Of a DNA stretch of 64,000 nt, positions 34,250-46,540 are shown in pieces; within the stretch, counting starts at the first letter, position 1, and every line of letters starts with the position of its first letter. Where the stretch lies: positions 1,612,001 through 1,676,000 of the forward strand of contig CP053156.1 in NCBI GenBank assembly GCA_014607495.2, in the 5' to 3' direction. This DNA is from Carposina sasakii. Lineage: Eukaryota; Arthropoda; Insecta; Lepidoptera; Carposinidae. A program made the position numbers and the translations under genes. The notes below the pieces were generated by a model. The model saw nothing but the letters and a program-made list of their open reading frames with translations, was not told the origin of the DNA and did no database searches.

Positions 34250-35455
34250 GGAATGGAAGTTCCGGGATTCGGCGGGAAAAGCTGGAAGGGTGCAGGTGTA
34301 ATTTTCTTGTGAAAATCAAAAATTATTTGTAAATGGCTTGCATGTGTCCGTAAGGTGATGTTTTCTGGTAGATAAGTTATATTTTGATTACTTGTGGTGT
34401 GAATCTAGTGCGTGTGCATGGTTTTATATGCAGGTAAGCCGAGTAAAACTTTAGCCGGATTACGATCTCTTCATGGGCGCATGTAAGTTGTTTCTGCAAT
34501 AATTTTTCATTTGACTAACTTTACACTTCTTCTTGAGGATTTTCCCGACGTTTCCATTCATCATCATTGTCATTCATCATAAATTCAGAATACATTTACT
34601 AAACAATGGGCTGTATGGGTTAGTTCCCCTTGCCTTTTCTTCGGGATAAACTAAAAAAAAAAAAGGATTGGAAGTTCCGTTTCCTTTTCTTTCGCGGGAA
34701 AAGCTATGCAGGTTGTGGTAAATTTGCAGTTCCGTAAAGTTAGATTTATCTAGCTAGGTACATATAGAAAATAAAACTTTAGCCGGATACGATCTCGGGC
34801 GCATGTAAGTTTTCTGCAATAATTTTTAATTTTGACTTCAGTTCTAGAGGATTTTCCCGGCGTTTCCATTCACATCATTATTATCATCCATCATAAATTC
34901 AGAAATTTCTAAAGACAATGTGTATGGGTTTAGTTCCCCTTGCCTTTTCTTCGGGAAAACTAAACAAAAAAAAGGATTAAGTTCCGTTTCCTTTTTTTTT
35001 TTTTTTTTTGAGTGGCGGGATAAAGGTTAATTTTCTTGTGAAAATAAAAATTATTTGTAAATAGTTGCATGTGTCAAAGTATTTTTCTGGTAAAAGTTAA
35101 TTTTGATTACTTGTGATGTGATTTTGTGCATGGTTTTATACGCAGGTAAGCGGAAAACTTTACGATTACGATCTCTCATAGGCCCATGTAAGTTGTTATT
35201 GCAATAATTTTTAATTTTGACTAACTTTACACTTGTTCTAGAGGATTTTCCCGGCGTTTCCATTCATCATCATTATTATCATCCATCATAAATTCAGAAA
35301 TCATTTACTAAAGACAATGGCTGTATGGGTTTAGTTCCCCTTGCCTTTTCTTCGGGATAAACTAAACAAAAAAAAGGATTGGAAGTTCCGTTTCCTTTTC
35401 TTTCGCGGTATTTGTGGTTTAGTTTTTATTTATCTAGCTAGGTACATATAGAAAA
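34250..35455 (+). repeat. Three-copy tandem array with internal deletions
   Basis: Unit of about 415 bp: GGAAGTTCCG...AAAAATTATTTGTAAAT...GCATGGTTTTAT...CAGGTAAGC...GATTACGATCTC...GAGGATTTTCCCGGCGTTTCC...TTAGTTCCCCTTGCCTTTTC. Copy 1 is 34250-34665, copy 2 about 34666-34975 (lacks the middle), copy 3 about 34976-35390. Copies differ mainly by many small deletions rather than substitutions. A T run of about 20 lies in copy 3. Confidence 0.8.
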
Positions 35456-37696
35456 ATTTTATCTCGTGTTTTTCTGCTTCTTCAGGTTTGTTTTTCACAA
35501 GATTTCTTGTGTAAAAATATTAAAGTGATAAATTGTTAGGTACATATTAAAAGAAACATATTTTATTTGCCGTCGTTCGTCCTACTTACCAATATCTAGT
35601 GCTATCTAGTGTTTGTCATCATAACGAGGTAAGCACAAAAGTTATATTTCTAATAGGTCATATTTCTATTATAATTCTATTCACAAAAAAGTTATCTTGC
35701 ATTGCGATAACTTGCTAGCTCAGCGTCAGAGGGTATGCACCTATGCTTAATTGACTTACAGCATCCAAAAAACAGATGCATTTGATGACGTATTCTTGTG
35801 AGGCAACAAGACAGTACCTACCAATCTCAATCAACAACAATATTAAATCACTTATCAATTTATAGATAAAATAATCAATCTATGGTTATTGGCACATAGG
35901 TAGGATGTTTAGACATACACATAGTGCTGCTTTGTTTCGATAGTGACAGAAAAAACAATGTGACGAAATTGACTTAATAACACAATTCAAAGGAAAATAG
36001 CCTGTTGATTACATTGTGAATATTAAGTCATTATTATGTCACTATGAAATTAAAGCAGTGATAGAAATTTGTAGATACGAGTAAGTACTTAAATTTATTT
36101 AGTAGGTAATAAATACCTATGTACTATCTAACCTGAGATAAATATTATTAGTTTTTTACTTATTCATAGAGGAATAAATCTTATTTTTCTATGACTTAAT
36201 CTATTATTCTACACATATGTATAATTTCATTGATACAATTTGACGGAGTAGTTTAAGTATCATAAAAAATTTTGAGTTTGTTTTTACTACATAGTTCCTT
36301 TGAATGATAGTGCTAGTTACTACGAACACTATCTAATTCACTGCATACTGAATAAATGTTAGGTCAGAAATCAGGCATGGTTGTTATTCTATGAAGCAGA
36401 GGCTAGTAAAAGTTTCATAAATAATTTTTGCCACTTTCTGACTAGTTAAATAATTCTTAATTATACTTATTTAAATGGGGGCTGATGCAAGTAAAATCAG
36501 CAAGAAGCCATGCTGTGAGATTTTTAAATTTAGTTTATTTGGTAGGAAAGGCAAGGGAAACTTTGTTCACACAACCATTGATGTATGATAAAACCAACAC
36601 TGCCGCATGCTTGTTATTATTTTAACACTGGCTATATTATATATTTTTAAATTATTAAAAATTTTGTATTTTCTATCTAAACAAACATTGGCAGCTATGT
36701 TTAAAAAACCTTACTACAGTTGTAGTGCCTATAGCAAACGCAAGAACGGTGGACCCTATTAAATTTGAAATATTGTGTTTTATACAATCCCTGTTTTATC
36801 AACAATGGTGCTATGGGGTCAAAAATTTCTTAACTGCTTCGAAAAAGAATGGTACAGTTGTGTCGCTTTTTTCATTTCATAGAAAGAATAACTCCTGTGG
36901 AAGATTTCGAAACTGCATTTTTTTGTATACATGCACTGCACAGATAAAACAACAACTTGAGACGTAGTAGCGCCGCGGGTAGAGAAATAATTTCGAGAGA
37001 TACGCACTATACCACAAAAATACCTATAGGTACCTGTATAGTGATAGATACCAGTCTCTACCATAGCGGGACTGCACCACTGCACTGCATAATATTGCCA
37101 TGATATGGTAAAGAAAGTAACAAACTATGTTTTAAGCACATGATATATCAGCGAAATATTGCACAATTTTTGCTATCACATTGCTTTTCCTTAAATAGTA
37201 TTTAGTATCTAAATAAGTTATAAGTGGCCCAACAGTTATATATATACCTAATTAGGTAGATACTATAATGTTTACATAGTAACTATCACCATTAGAAGAT
37301 ACTACCTAACTGAGTATTACTACTCATAACAGTCATAGCCTAAGTACCTACCTACCTACTGTAAAGTACCCACTGTAATAGTGTAAGGTTCATTCCTTTA
37401 TTAAAATTATATTCACTTGGCGTCAAGAGGGATTATTGGAGAGATAGTGGGAAATATAGAGGGATATCCATCTATCTAGGTATAGAGCTAGCAAACATCT
37501 TTTTTAATCACAGTTAAATTAATAACAACCTTACCTACGATGAAATTCCCAGTGCACGTAACTATTGTACCGATAGTTAACTATGTATGAGAAGATTTAA
37601 AATATATATTTACTAATATTTTACAAAACATTCAACTATTTTTTACAGTAGGAGAAAAAATCAATACCTATATAGTTAATTACGTAGGTAAGTAAA
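35456..37696. other. Non-coding stretch with one family X repeat
   Basis: 36285-36405 is a minus-strand copy of the repeat described at 31720. The rest shows no supported exon. Confidence 0.5.
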
Positions 37697-37917
37697 TCCT
37701 ACTAATATTATAAAAACGCGAAAGTTTGTGAGTATGTATGGATAGATGGATGTTTCTTACATTTTCACTTAAAAACGGCTGGAGCGATTTTAATAAAATT
37801 TGGTATGGAGTTAGCTGACACCCTGGATTAACAAATAGGCTACTTTTTATCCCGGATAATTTCGACATTTTGTTTTTTCTGCAGTCCACGCGGACGAAGT
37901 CGCGGTCGTCCACTAGT
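37697..37917 (+). mobile_element. Helitron-like non-autonomous element (a)
   Basis: Body words AAACGGCTGGAGCGATTTT, ATAGGCTACTTTTTATCCCG, then the short hairpin GTCCACGCGGAC and GTCGCGGTCGTCCACTAGT. The end CTAG|T after a short hairpin is a Helitron hallmark; the same end is seen in the copies at 45708, 48203 and 55507. Confidence 0.5.
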
Positions 37918-38269
37918 TATTGAAGAAATAAATAAATACCACGTTTCACGGTTATCCGCTAAATCTGGCAACACTCATAAATGCGCACGCGCAGTCAAAG
38001 CCTTCGCACACGCACACACACAACGCTTACACACGAAGAAACACTTCTCAGCTGAAACAAGAGTCATATTATGCTAGGGGCATAAAGTTCAAAATCGTTT
38101 ACGTGATGATCAAGAAAGGTTGTAAAACACTCAGCTATACACAACACAGTCCAGTACCTGACGAGTCTCGGGAAGGTATTGCCCGACCGGTTACGAACTT
38201 ACGAACGAAAAACGAACGATATTTTTATTTTTATAACTAAACTCGTGCTAAATTATGTGAACTAAGTTC

Positions 38270-38456
38270 AGTGTACGTACGAGATTTTGTTTTCCATCGT
38301 GGTTTTAGGTCTTAACCATATTCAATGCATAGCGGGATCGTAGAGTAAAACCTGATTTTTGAATTCTCATTTCTGGATGCAGCTAGTATGTTTGTTTCCA
38401 TGTGAATGTTTGTGTTGTGTGATACGTGTCTATGTCTCAGCGAAGCCAAGTTAAAG
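38270..38456 (+). other. Possible first exon of an unidentified gene
   Basis: An initiator-like TCAGT at 38270 is followed by leader-like sequence and ATG at 38432, then eight codons (M-S-Q-R-S-Q-V-K) and a strong donor AAAG|GTAAGG at 38457. The neighbourhood 37970-38460 is free of repeats and less AT-rich. The rest of the gene would lie further right, perhaps outside the window. No family can be named from eight residues. Confidence 0.35.
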
Positions 38457-38624
38457 GTAAGGAAAGCCAATAATTTTACTCGTTAAGCACCTACATAATA
38501 CACCTACCTACATAGGTATGTATTTTTAAAAATAAATATGCCAGTTCCAAAGGTTTGCGCTACCTGCTTGTTCTGGGAATTTTATGATTTAAGGTAGGTC
38601 TATTTAAGGACTTTTGTTTAACCC

Positions 38625-38775
38625 TTCGCCATGTCCAGACAGCCTAGCCCATAAGTGGCATATGTGAACTGTGTGGGGCCACGTCAATGTTTAGTCTAGC
38701 TAGACTGTCCCTGCTGGGATTTGAACTTAGTCTGCGACTCAGCGGGCAGGACACTACAAATAGCTCCAACGATCG
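38625..38775 (-). mobile_element. SINE-like fragment with tRNA-type B-box
   Basis: On the minus strand it holds GTTCAAATCCCAGC, a B-box match, close to its head. No second copy in the window. Confidence 0.4.
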
Positions 38776-39364
38776 CCTTTTTGTGTGGTAAAGCACTTGA
38801 GGCTCGGGTCTATCCGAAAGGAATTATGAGCGTGATTTAATAATTATTAATTGCTCCTACCTACTCACTCTATTACCATTTCATATAGTTTGCATTTTTA
38901 TAGCTCATTGTTTTAAAATATCGAAGTCGGCGCTTGCGCAGGTTTTGTTCTATAAAAAGGTGCTTAAATGACATTATAAGTACATACATACATTTATCGC
39001 TGACTAGGTAAATACATATTTATACCTACTATGCCATTTCTCCGAAGTCAACCTCTATAATAGACCTATAATTAGCTCCTGACGGTATCTTCAAGTCATT
39101 ATGAATTCAAATCAAATCTACATCTGCATAATCGTCTCTACAACCGAATTTCGTAGTAACGTTACATTAAGTATGGTAATACTATTAGAAGATACTACTA
39201 TTCTACTATACGGTAGAATCCGGTAGATCACAAATTCACATAGGTACCTATCTCGCCGACCTTCGCATGTAAGAATTTCCCCTGCTTTTATGATGATGTT
39301 TACGAGTACCTACCTGTATATTTTGCTACCTACCATTGGCTACAATATTAGATTAGTCTATAAA

Positions 39365-39714
39365 TACAGGGTGATTTTTGGTCGTCAACGTTCCCGAAAA
39401 CTACGGAATCTTATCATCACGAATTTTTTCTCCAAAGCTACCTGGGAATGTCTGGTTTTCAAAATATTAGGGTCCAAAGTGAGTAAATAGACTGCGTTTT
39501 TCTGCATTGCCATAGACGCGCGTAGCAGGATTCCGAAAAATAATTAATATCTGTCTATAAAAAAAACTAACATAAACACTAGTATAAATTTCGGATCAAG
39601 ACATTTATTTTTTTTCAAAAAAAAATTTTTTTTCCCAGCATTTTTTTTGCCATACCTTTATTTCTATAGAGTACGTACCCTTCGTTAAAGGTGGCCACAA
39701 AAAAACATCCTGTA
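39365..39714 (+). mobile_element. MITE family B, copy 1
   Basis: Begins TACAGGGTGATTTTTGGTCG and ends GGCCACAAAAAAACATCCTG TA. The same family lies inverted at 52482-52849 and decayed at 49461-49715. No ORF. Confidence 0.75.
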
Positions 39715-41007
39715 CATTAGTGGTTTAAATTTAACTAAATCAACCTGCATTCCATTTTCCGTGGTGGGTTATTCATAAAACCTCTACAAAGTATAAATAA
39801 ACTAACTCACTTCTTTTAATTTTTGTCATTGCCGATCTTGCCACAAAAGTCGATAGAGAGAGGGACAAACACACGGCGATGATAGCCATGCGATAAAGTC
39901 GGTATGTCATCTTCCTCTTAAGGAAATGGACAGTTTGTTTTACTGTTAGACTCTATGTACTTACAGTACCAATTCCGGTATGTACGATAGAGCTCAAAAC
40001 TGCTTGAATATTTGTGGAGACACGTGTTGAAAAAATCGTTTAAAACTCAGGTTCGTTTGCAAGCGATAGTGGACGATATTGCATGGCTTATCTCAAATTT
40101 TTGTCCAAGGATCCACCCACATATTTAAATAACTATGGCTGATACCTGTCAACTAATAGTTTTCATGGAATGTCTAAGGTTATAATAGGTACTTGTATAT
40201 ATTCTTCTCTACCTTATAAAAATGGCTTCTTGTATTTGTATAAAAGCGATCGTCTCGTTAAAACTCAAAGTCTGCTCCACCGATTTTTATGAGATTGTAC
40301 AATGTGTACTCCAATCAAAGGGTAAAGTCGCTTTCCCAACTAACACATAAGTGAATTTGCAGCTTATCTTAAAATTTCAAGTTAGAAATAAGTATCATAT
40401 CCGTGTCAGGTAAAACTTCCAGCTGAAAATACACCTCAAAGTTTTATATAAGTTCTTTCTATCACCCGTAGTTGCTTATGAAAGTTTTAGGTATCCATTA
40501 TATTTCTTAGGGTGGCATATGGTCGAAATTCCTACTTATAGCAGCACAGAGGCTTTATTTGTTACTAATATAGTACTAATGGTGTCAAACAGGGTTTAAA
40601 AATCACTTTTTAGATACCTTTAGATATTAGTGATAGCATTCTCCGATTTAGCACTTGTAGTTCGAAATGGGTAGTATATTGAAGTATTATATAACATGTA
40701 GCAACAAAACGGACCATACTATAGCCTTTTTGGAACTTAAAATTATTGTAACCCTAACTTCTAATTTACACTGTTATGCCACTCCAAATCGGGGGCACTG
40801 GGAAGTTATGTACACCTGTTTCAAACTAAAAGTTCTACAAATACTTGTGCGCTATATCATGTACCGATTTGTCACTCAAAGGTGGCAAATGGCTGATTTT
40901 AAGCACTCTTACCTCTAAATTGGGATGTATCGTATATAGGTAAAGGTTTAATGAAAACTATTACAGAGACAAAATTGGTATGGATGTTTAGATAAACGTC
41001 CCTAGTA
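39715..41007. other. Non-coding stretch, no gene seen
   Basis: No supported exon. The word GGTATGGATGTTTAGATAAA (40978) returns at 41410, linking this edge to the hairpin region that follows. Confidence 0.5.
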
Positions 41008-41278
41008 AAGACACACATTCAATTCAATGCAAATAGTCGAAAATGTCTTATCATTACCGTATATCACTTACATTTATATTTTTCAATTTTGGGCAGATTC
41101 CCATACTCTACATTGATGCGACATATATTACGAATATATATGTCGCATCAATGTAGAGTATATGTCGCATCAATGTAGAGTATGGGAATCTGCCCAAAAT
41201 TGAAAAAAATAAATGTAAGTGATATACGGTAATGATAAGACATTTTCGACTATTTGCATTGAATTGAATGTGTGTCTT
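41008..41278. repeat. Long hairpin: ~120-bp inverted arms, near perfect
   Basis: The left arm, from AAGACACACATTCAATTC to ATTGATGCGACATATA, is mirrored by the right arm ending GAATTGAATGTGTGTCTT. Mismatches are very few. Near the tip the 22-bp word around GTCGCATCAATGTAGAG occurs twice in the right arm (41141 and 41164), so the hairpin can pair in two registers. No ORF of note. It could be a fold-back element or a hairpin RNA source. Confidence 0.85.
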
Positions 41279-41404
41279 GATCACACGGTGGAGCAATTGA
41301 ACTCGTCATGTTCGTCTGCTGGTTCTAACAATACAAATCTGTAGGGCATCTAAAAGATAAAAACTTATTACTCACTGGGCAACTTACTATGAAAACTATA
41401 TTAC

Positions 41405-41590
41405 ATTTGGTATGGATGTTTAGATAAACGTCCCTAGTTTACGAATATATAGGTATGTCGCATCAATGTAGAGTATGGACATCTGCTCAAAAAAAAATGT
41501 AAGTGATATACGGTAATGTACTCTTACTATTACGATAGGTAATGTACTCCTACTATTACGATAGGTAATGAACTATTACGATAGGAATAA
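41405..41590 (+). repeat. Partial third copy of the hairpin arm plus 26-bp tandem repeat
   Basis: 41409-41519 repeats the outer flank (GGTATGGATGTTTAGATAAA) and arm words (ATGTCGCATCAATGTAGAGT; GTAAGTGATATACGGTAATG) with gaps. 41515-41588 then has about 2.5 tandem units ending ACTATTACGATAGGT. Confidence 0.75.
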
Positions 41591-41639
41591 TCTGATGCAT
41601 TTTTAAATCAAACAAATGTGTGTTTAAATCAAACAGTTT

Positions 41640-42330
41640 TTATTCAACATAATCTATGTCAACAGGCACAATAGTGTTGTCCAAGAACATGGCTGGCGCA
41701 TCTATTTGTTCTTGGTGTCTGGCCCAAGATAAAAAATACACCATGCTGGCAATATGCGCGCAGCATCCGATAGTTCGGCGGCCGTGGATATAAGAACAGT
41801 AATAGTCTTCTATGCTCTCTCTGCCCTCTCTTGTAGGGTTCACCAATATGTATGTATAATACTGCTTACTTCTGACGTGTCGGGACTGAATTCTACCGCG
41901 TATCAATGATCTGTTGTTGACCAATTCGTGATGCCGGTAGAGTTCGATGATATATGTATAGGCCATTTGGTCGCAATGGACGTATGATCTTGCTATCCTG
42001 AGGTGAATACTGCCCAGCGTAAAAAGAATCGTACGATAATTGTGGAAAATCAAAGGCTGCATCAATCAACAGTGAATGCTAACCTTTGCCTATTCAAGTT
42101 GTGCCCACTCACATATTCCACGAATTGCTCGGCGTAATGCTATCCGCGTATGGTCGCCGAGTAGCGTTGATGATCGCTGCAGTGATTCGGAAATCCGCCA
42201 TCATGTTAGGCAAAGAAACATTAAAATATGTGTGTCGGAATAGCTTATAATCTACTACCACCGCGGTTTTTTTTTTAACAACACAAAATGAAATGCTAAA
42301 TAATTTACCAATAATTTGATTTTGTAGCAA
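41640..42330 (-). pseudogene. DDE-type transposase-related remnant with SWIM-like zinc finger
   Basis: Two minus-strand frames. 42330-42109 includes L-F-R-H-T-Y-F-N-V-S-L-P-N and D-F-R-I-T-A-A-I-I-N-A, in the manner of the end of DDE_Tnp_4 (Harbinger-like) domains. 42065-41640, 141 residues, includes L-R-I-A-R-S-Y, R-I-Q-S-R-H-V-R-S-K-Q-Y and Y-C-S-Y-I-H-G-R-R-T-I-G-C-C-A-H-I-A, a SWIM-like zinc finger close to C-x-C-xn-C-x-H (the first C-x-C is C-S-Y here). In arthropod genomes such SWIM tails occur behind DDE_Tnp_4-like domains; this is from memory. A stop lies between the two frames and the catalytic part upstream is not seen. TTGAATAAAAA on this strand just after the stop may be its polyadenylation signal. 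Confidence 0.55.
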
Positions 42331-42601
42331 ATATTTCGATCAGATTATGCCCAATGACCTTTAAGAACTTTAAGAGTCTTAATTCATCGTCATGTCTTAA
42401 AGATGGAGTTCTTAAAAGTGGTCTTTATTCAATACAATTTTATTACATTAAAGCAATATCACGGAGTTTTGGTAGTTGCAACTGATGTAATTTGACAATA
42501 TAATTAGTCTGCCATTTTTAAACTTCACTTTTTAAATAGTTTCTAAAAAAGTGAGGTTATAAGTTTTATTAGCTTTCATATTATTTTTCAACTAAACTTA
42601 T

Positions 42602-42752
42602 GCAAATCGACGGCGCACAAAAATCTATAAAGAAATAACGTAATAGTTTTACAGTAAAAAACATTCTCGAGGGTTTTGAGCTACAATTAAATATGAAAGA
42701 AGAATATTTGATATTACAACACCGCAAAATTAATTTGTGCGTCGTCAATATT
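42602..42752. mobile_element. Small MITE-like element
   Basis: Ends AATCGACGGCGCACAAA and TTTGTGCGTCGTCAATATT form inverted repeats of about 15-18 bp with a gap, 150 bp apart. Confidence 0.4.
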
Positions 42753-43137
42753 AAAATGTAGAACGTTTATTCAGAAACAGAAATACGGTCGCTTAAAATC
42801 ACTCACCAAGAATGAACTGAAACGAACGTCATTCAATTATTTGTTCGCTAGAGACAATATGCACTCCGTGTTCTAATTATCACCCATAGTGATCCTAAGA
42901 ACCTCTATCGAACCCATTAGGAATCAAAAATAGGTTGCAATTTTTCTCCGCTTGGTTCTATTTGAGTTGTTTATGGGTTATTGGAACCCATATACCACTT
43001 GTTCATAGCCGCTATTTTCACCTAAGGTTTTTAATATATATGATATAGGGGTTATTTACCACCCAGGTGTGTTACTTGGGTTTATTTCTTGTGATCGGGT
43101 CCCACCAAATAAGATTTCTAAGTGGCCAGTATAGAGT

Positions 43138-43270
43138 ACGTTTCATAGAATAACTCCCATGCCTGATTTTGAAACTAACATTTATTGTATTCAGTAACAC
43201 CGATAATGTAGTCATGCACATAGTAACTAGCCATCATCTGAAGTAACTATTTGGTGAAACGCGCTCTAGT
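43138..43270 (+). repeat. Interspersed repeat family X, copy 3
   Basis: Partner of 31720-31865 in the same orientation, shared from CATGCCTGATTTTGAAACTAAC to GCGCTCTAG. Confidence 0.6.
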
Positions 43271-45129
43271 ACAGCAGCCTACCTAAATAACATTCCATTT
43301 TTATCTATCTATCCAGCGGGGTCACCATGAACTCTTAGAGCAGGATTATTTCTATTGTGGAAGCGAGAGCCCGCTATAATCATTGTAGAGCAAAATTTTA
43401 CTATGACGATGGTGCAATGGTGTTTTGAAAATGTAACATCGTTGCGCATTGACGTTCGTCGTCGTAACACTTCCACCAATAACGTTTACACTTCATCACG
43501 TGATATGACGAACGCGAGGAAACGAAGACTTCCTATTGGAGAACATCTTGAATTTCATCGAAATGTAATGTTGTTTTGTCTAAGGCCCCAGGAGGACAAT
43601 TCTCGAAAAATTTCGAGTTGGAACGAAGCCGAAACGGAACAGTTGTAGACCCTCGAAAACAAAGTAATAATTATTTTACGGTAACGTAATTAGACACATT
43701 TCAGCACAAGACAGATATATGTTTTTATTCTGTCATACTCGCGACCGATGCGGGCTAAAATATACCTTATTACTCAAGCGGTAAGTATATATTGCTTCGC
43801 ACCGCGGTTCGTTAGTTGTTGCGTTTCGGCTCAAAAATATTCAAGAATTGCCCCCCTGGTCTATAACTTGAGTAATACTAGGTAGGTAATAAGGTACCTT
43901 GTTGGCTAAAATCTTGTTTATTTATAGTTAATGATACTGCAGCTATTTCGCTGATTTGTTCAGCAGAACCTTTCACTGCGATTGCAACATTTGTACTGTC
44001 CAGTTAGGTTCTACAGACTATCGTATTACATGACATGGTGATATGCACAAGTAAATAATCTTAGGTCCCTACAGGAATTTAATAACTTAAATTTCGTAGG
44101 AAGAGGAATCCACCTAAATAAAATTTTGTTGAGTACATGTAAATATTTTTGGTAAGTATCAAATTATTCTACAATTAACCGTTTATATTTTAGCAGTCAA
44201 TATACCCTACATAATACCTACGTAAGTATAGTTCGTGCTAATCGTGCGCAAGCGCAACATTGCATATTTAAGACGAAACATTACGAAAGTGAGACACCAT
44301 CAGATTATTATCAATTACGCAAGATGATCCGTTGCCAACTTTGCCAACTATCGGCAAACTGAATATAAACTTTAGTTCATCTAAATACATTTCGCAAGTG
44401 TACGCAGCCCTTTTGTTGTTTACATAAAATAAAGCAATCGACATACAAAATTAACCTATTCCTACACAATTTGATGTCGAGATGTGATTGATAAGTTGTA
44501 GGTGATTTGTAGGTAAGTATTTAAAAAATGTTACCTCGCCGTTGCACTAGTTTTTTTTAGGACAGAAAATTCCTGCCCAAACTTCATTTAAATAACCTTA
44601 ATTATATAATAATGTTGAAGGATAATACTTATAAAAGAATGGGTCTTATACGTTATGCAAACTAAAATAAAATAAACTAGAGTCCTTCGTCCGGAACTAA
44701 ACCCTACACTCCGGAAACCGAAATCCTTTTGTGGAAGTCATTAAATATCTAGCTGTCTCTAATTGACAATATATTAAATATGTATATGAAGATATTAACT
44801 ATCCATATATGAATCTTGGATATCCCTTTCGTTCTGTATAATTTACCAGTATCTTATAAACACCTCGTCGTTCGTTCACCTTCCTTGGTATACTTATTTA
44901 TATCTTAGGTACCTTACCTACCAAGAAAAGGCTGGGTGGACCAAGCAAGGACAATAAAGAAGTTCCACTTTCTATCTTTTTCAGTTTCATCGCCATACCT
45001 GCCTGCGTAGTCTTGCAAATTCCTGCGTCAATTTAATAAATAAGTACCTATAGAAGTGGTCTAAAATACGTATAAAATCATACACGTTCCCTTACGTTGT
45101 TGCCTAAAGTATAGTAGTACAGAACTGTA
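43271..45129. other. Non-coding stretch, no gene seen
   Basis: A 97-codon frame at 43355-43648 (plus) is basic and even in composition but has no motif or splice support. The rest is AT-rich. Confidence 0.45.
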
Positions 45130-45372
45130 GGATCGTGAATTCGGGAACAACACCCTACAGCCGCGTGGTACCACCACTGCCTGCTCGTGGGTATCGTACG
45201 TGGCGATTAAGGGTTTCCGGGAGGTGGGCAGCAGCGCCTGACAATATAGTTCGAAAATCACACAGCGTGGTGACTATGGGCAAAACCCCCCTGTGACAGA
45301 AGCCTTGTGGCGTGTCCTGGGGGAGGCCTACGTCCAGCAGTGGACTGCAATAGGCTGAAGAAGAAGAGTCCT
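45130..45372 (+). mobile_element. RTE-like LINE 3' end
   Basis: Ends in GCCTACGTCCAGCAGTGGAC and a GAA-repeat variant of the (TGA)n tail. Same family as 4735-4975, with internal deletions. Confidence 0.65.
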
Positions 45373-45707
45373 ACAGGCACGTTAGTCAGTTAGCTAGTGA
45401 GGTCAGATTACAATAATATAAAGATCCAAATAAGCTTCATTTACTATGAATTATTTATCTCTATCTAGTTAGATAGAGGTTACAAACAACAAAACTGAGA
45501 AATACTCTAACCTAGCTATGTTTAAAATTGTACTGAGTGAGTAGGTAAATGAGTAAATAACTTACTTAATTCATTGTTACTTTACTACTAGGTACCTATA
45601 TCATAGTGTCATCATAGGCCTGGCCATGAATACTGTAAGGACAATCACGAAGGTCACAAAGAAAGACGTAGCAAGTTACTTGTTTAAACGTGGTCATAAT
45701 ATAATTC

Positions 45708-46264
45708 TATTATAATATTAAAAACGCGAAAGTTTATAAAGTTGAAAGTGTAAGGATGTTTGTCACTCTTTCACGCAAAAACTACTGAATAGATTTTGAT
45801 GAAACTTTACAATCCTTATTTATATCTATATACCTATACAGGGTGTAACAAAACCCACAAAATTTCAGATTTGAAATCACATGTTTATTTTTCCAGATAG
45901 TATGGAGAATTCCTACACAACTCAGGAATATTCATACAATCTTGAAAAATAAACATGTGTTTTCGAGTCTCAAATTTTGGAAATAGGTTCTCTATAGTGG
46001 GCTATTTACATAGCTTTTCGCTTAACATACCCTTTCTGTTACACCCTGTATACATATATTAAAATTGTAACGGATCGAAGTTTGTGCACGCTAATCTCAG
46101 AAACGGCTGGACCGATTTCGATGCAGTTTTCAGGAATATATTTTGACAGGTCCCACTTAACACATAGGCTAAAATTTATCCTGGGAAAATATTTTTATTC
46201 CGTATAATTTCGACATTTTGTTTTTTCTGCAGTCCACACGGACTGGGTCGCGAGCGTCCACTAG
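45708..46264 (+). mobile_element. Helitron-like element (b), interrupted by a MITE
   Basis: Ends with GTCCACACGGAC and GCGTCCACTAG|T at 46261-46264. The MITE at 45837-46050 splits it. Its inner words (AATCTCAGAAACGGCTG; GACAGGTCCCACTTAACA) match copies (c) to (f). Confidence 0.5.
45837..46050 (+). mobile_element. MITE family C, copy 1 (rearranged)
   Basis: Ends TACAGGGTGTAAC and GTTACACCCTGTA. The right half matches the copy at 50418-50681; about 50 bp of the left arm is missing, so it no longer folds along its whole length. Confidence 0.75.
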
Positions 46265-46268
46265 TAAT

Positions 46269-46540
46269 CTATACATATAATAAAAATGTAACGGGTCGCA
46301 GTCTGTCCATGGAAGATATATGAGAAAAAATATTATAGGAGACTTTGAAATTTTTGTCTGTTTGTCGGTTTGTCTGTGCGTTTGTGCAAGCTAATCTCAG
46401 AAACGGCTGAACCGATTTCGATGCAGTTTTTACGAATATATTGTGACAGGTCCCACTTAACATATAGGCTATTTTTTATCCCAGGAAAATGTTTTTATCC
46501 CGGATAATTTCGACATTTTGTTTTTTCTGTAGTCTCCGTC
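46269..46540 (+). mobile_element. Helitron-like element (c), 3' truncated
   Basis: Starts TCTATACATATAATAAAAAT directly after the CTAGTAA end of copy (b), so two related elements lie head to tail. It loses the family sequence at about 46535, before the hairpin and CTAG. Confidence 0.5.

Noticed and set aside
43355..43648. 97-codon plus-strand frame
   Set aside because: Even amino-acid composition but no recognisable motif, no promoter or splice signals; not enough to call a gene.
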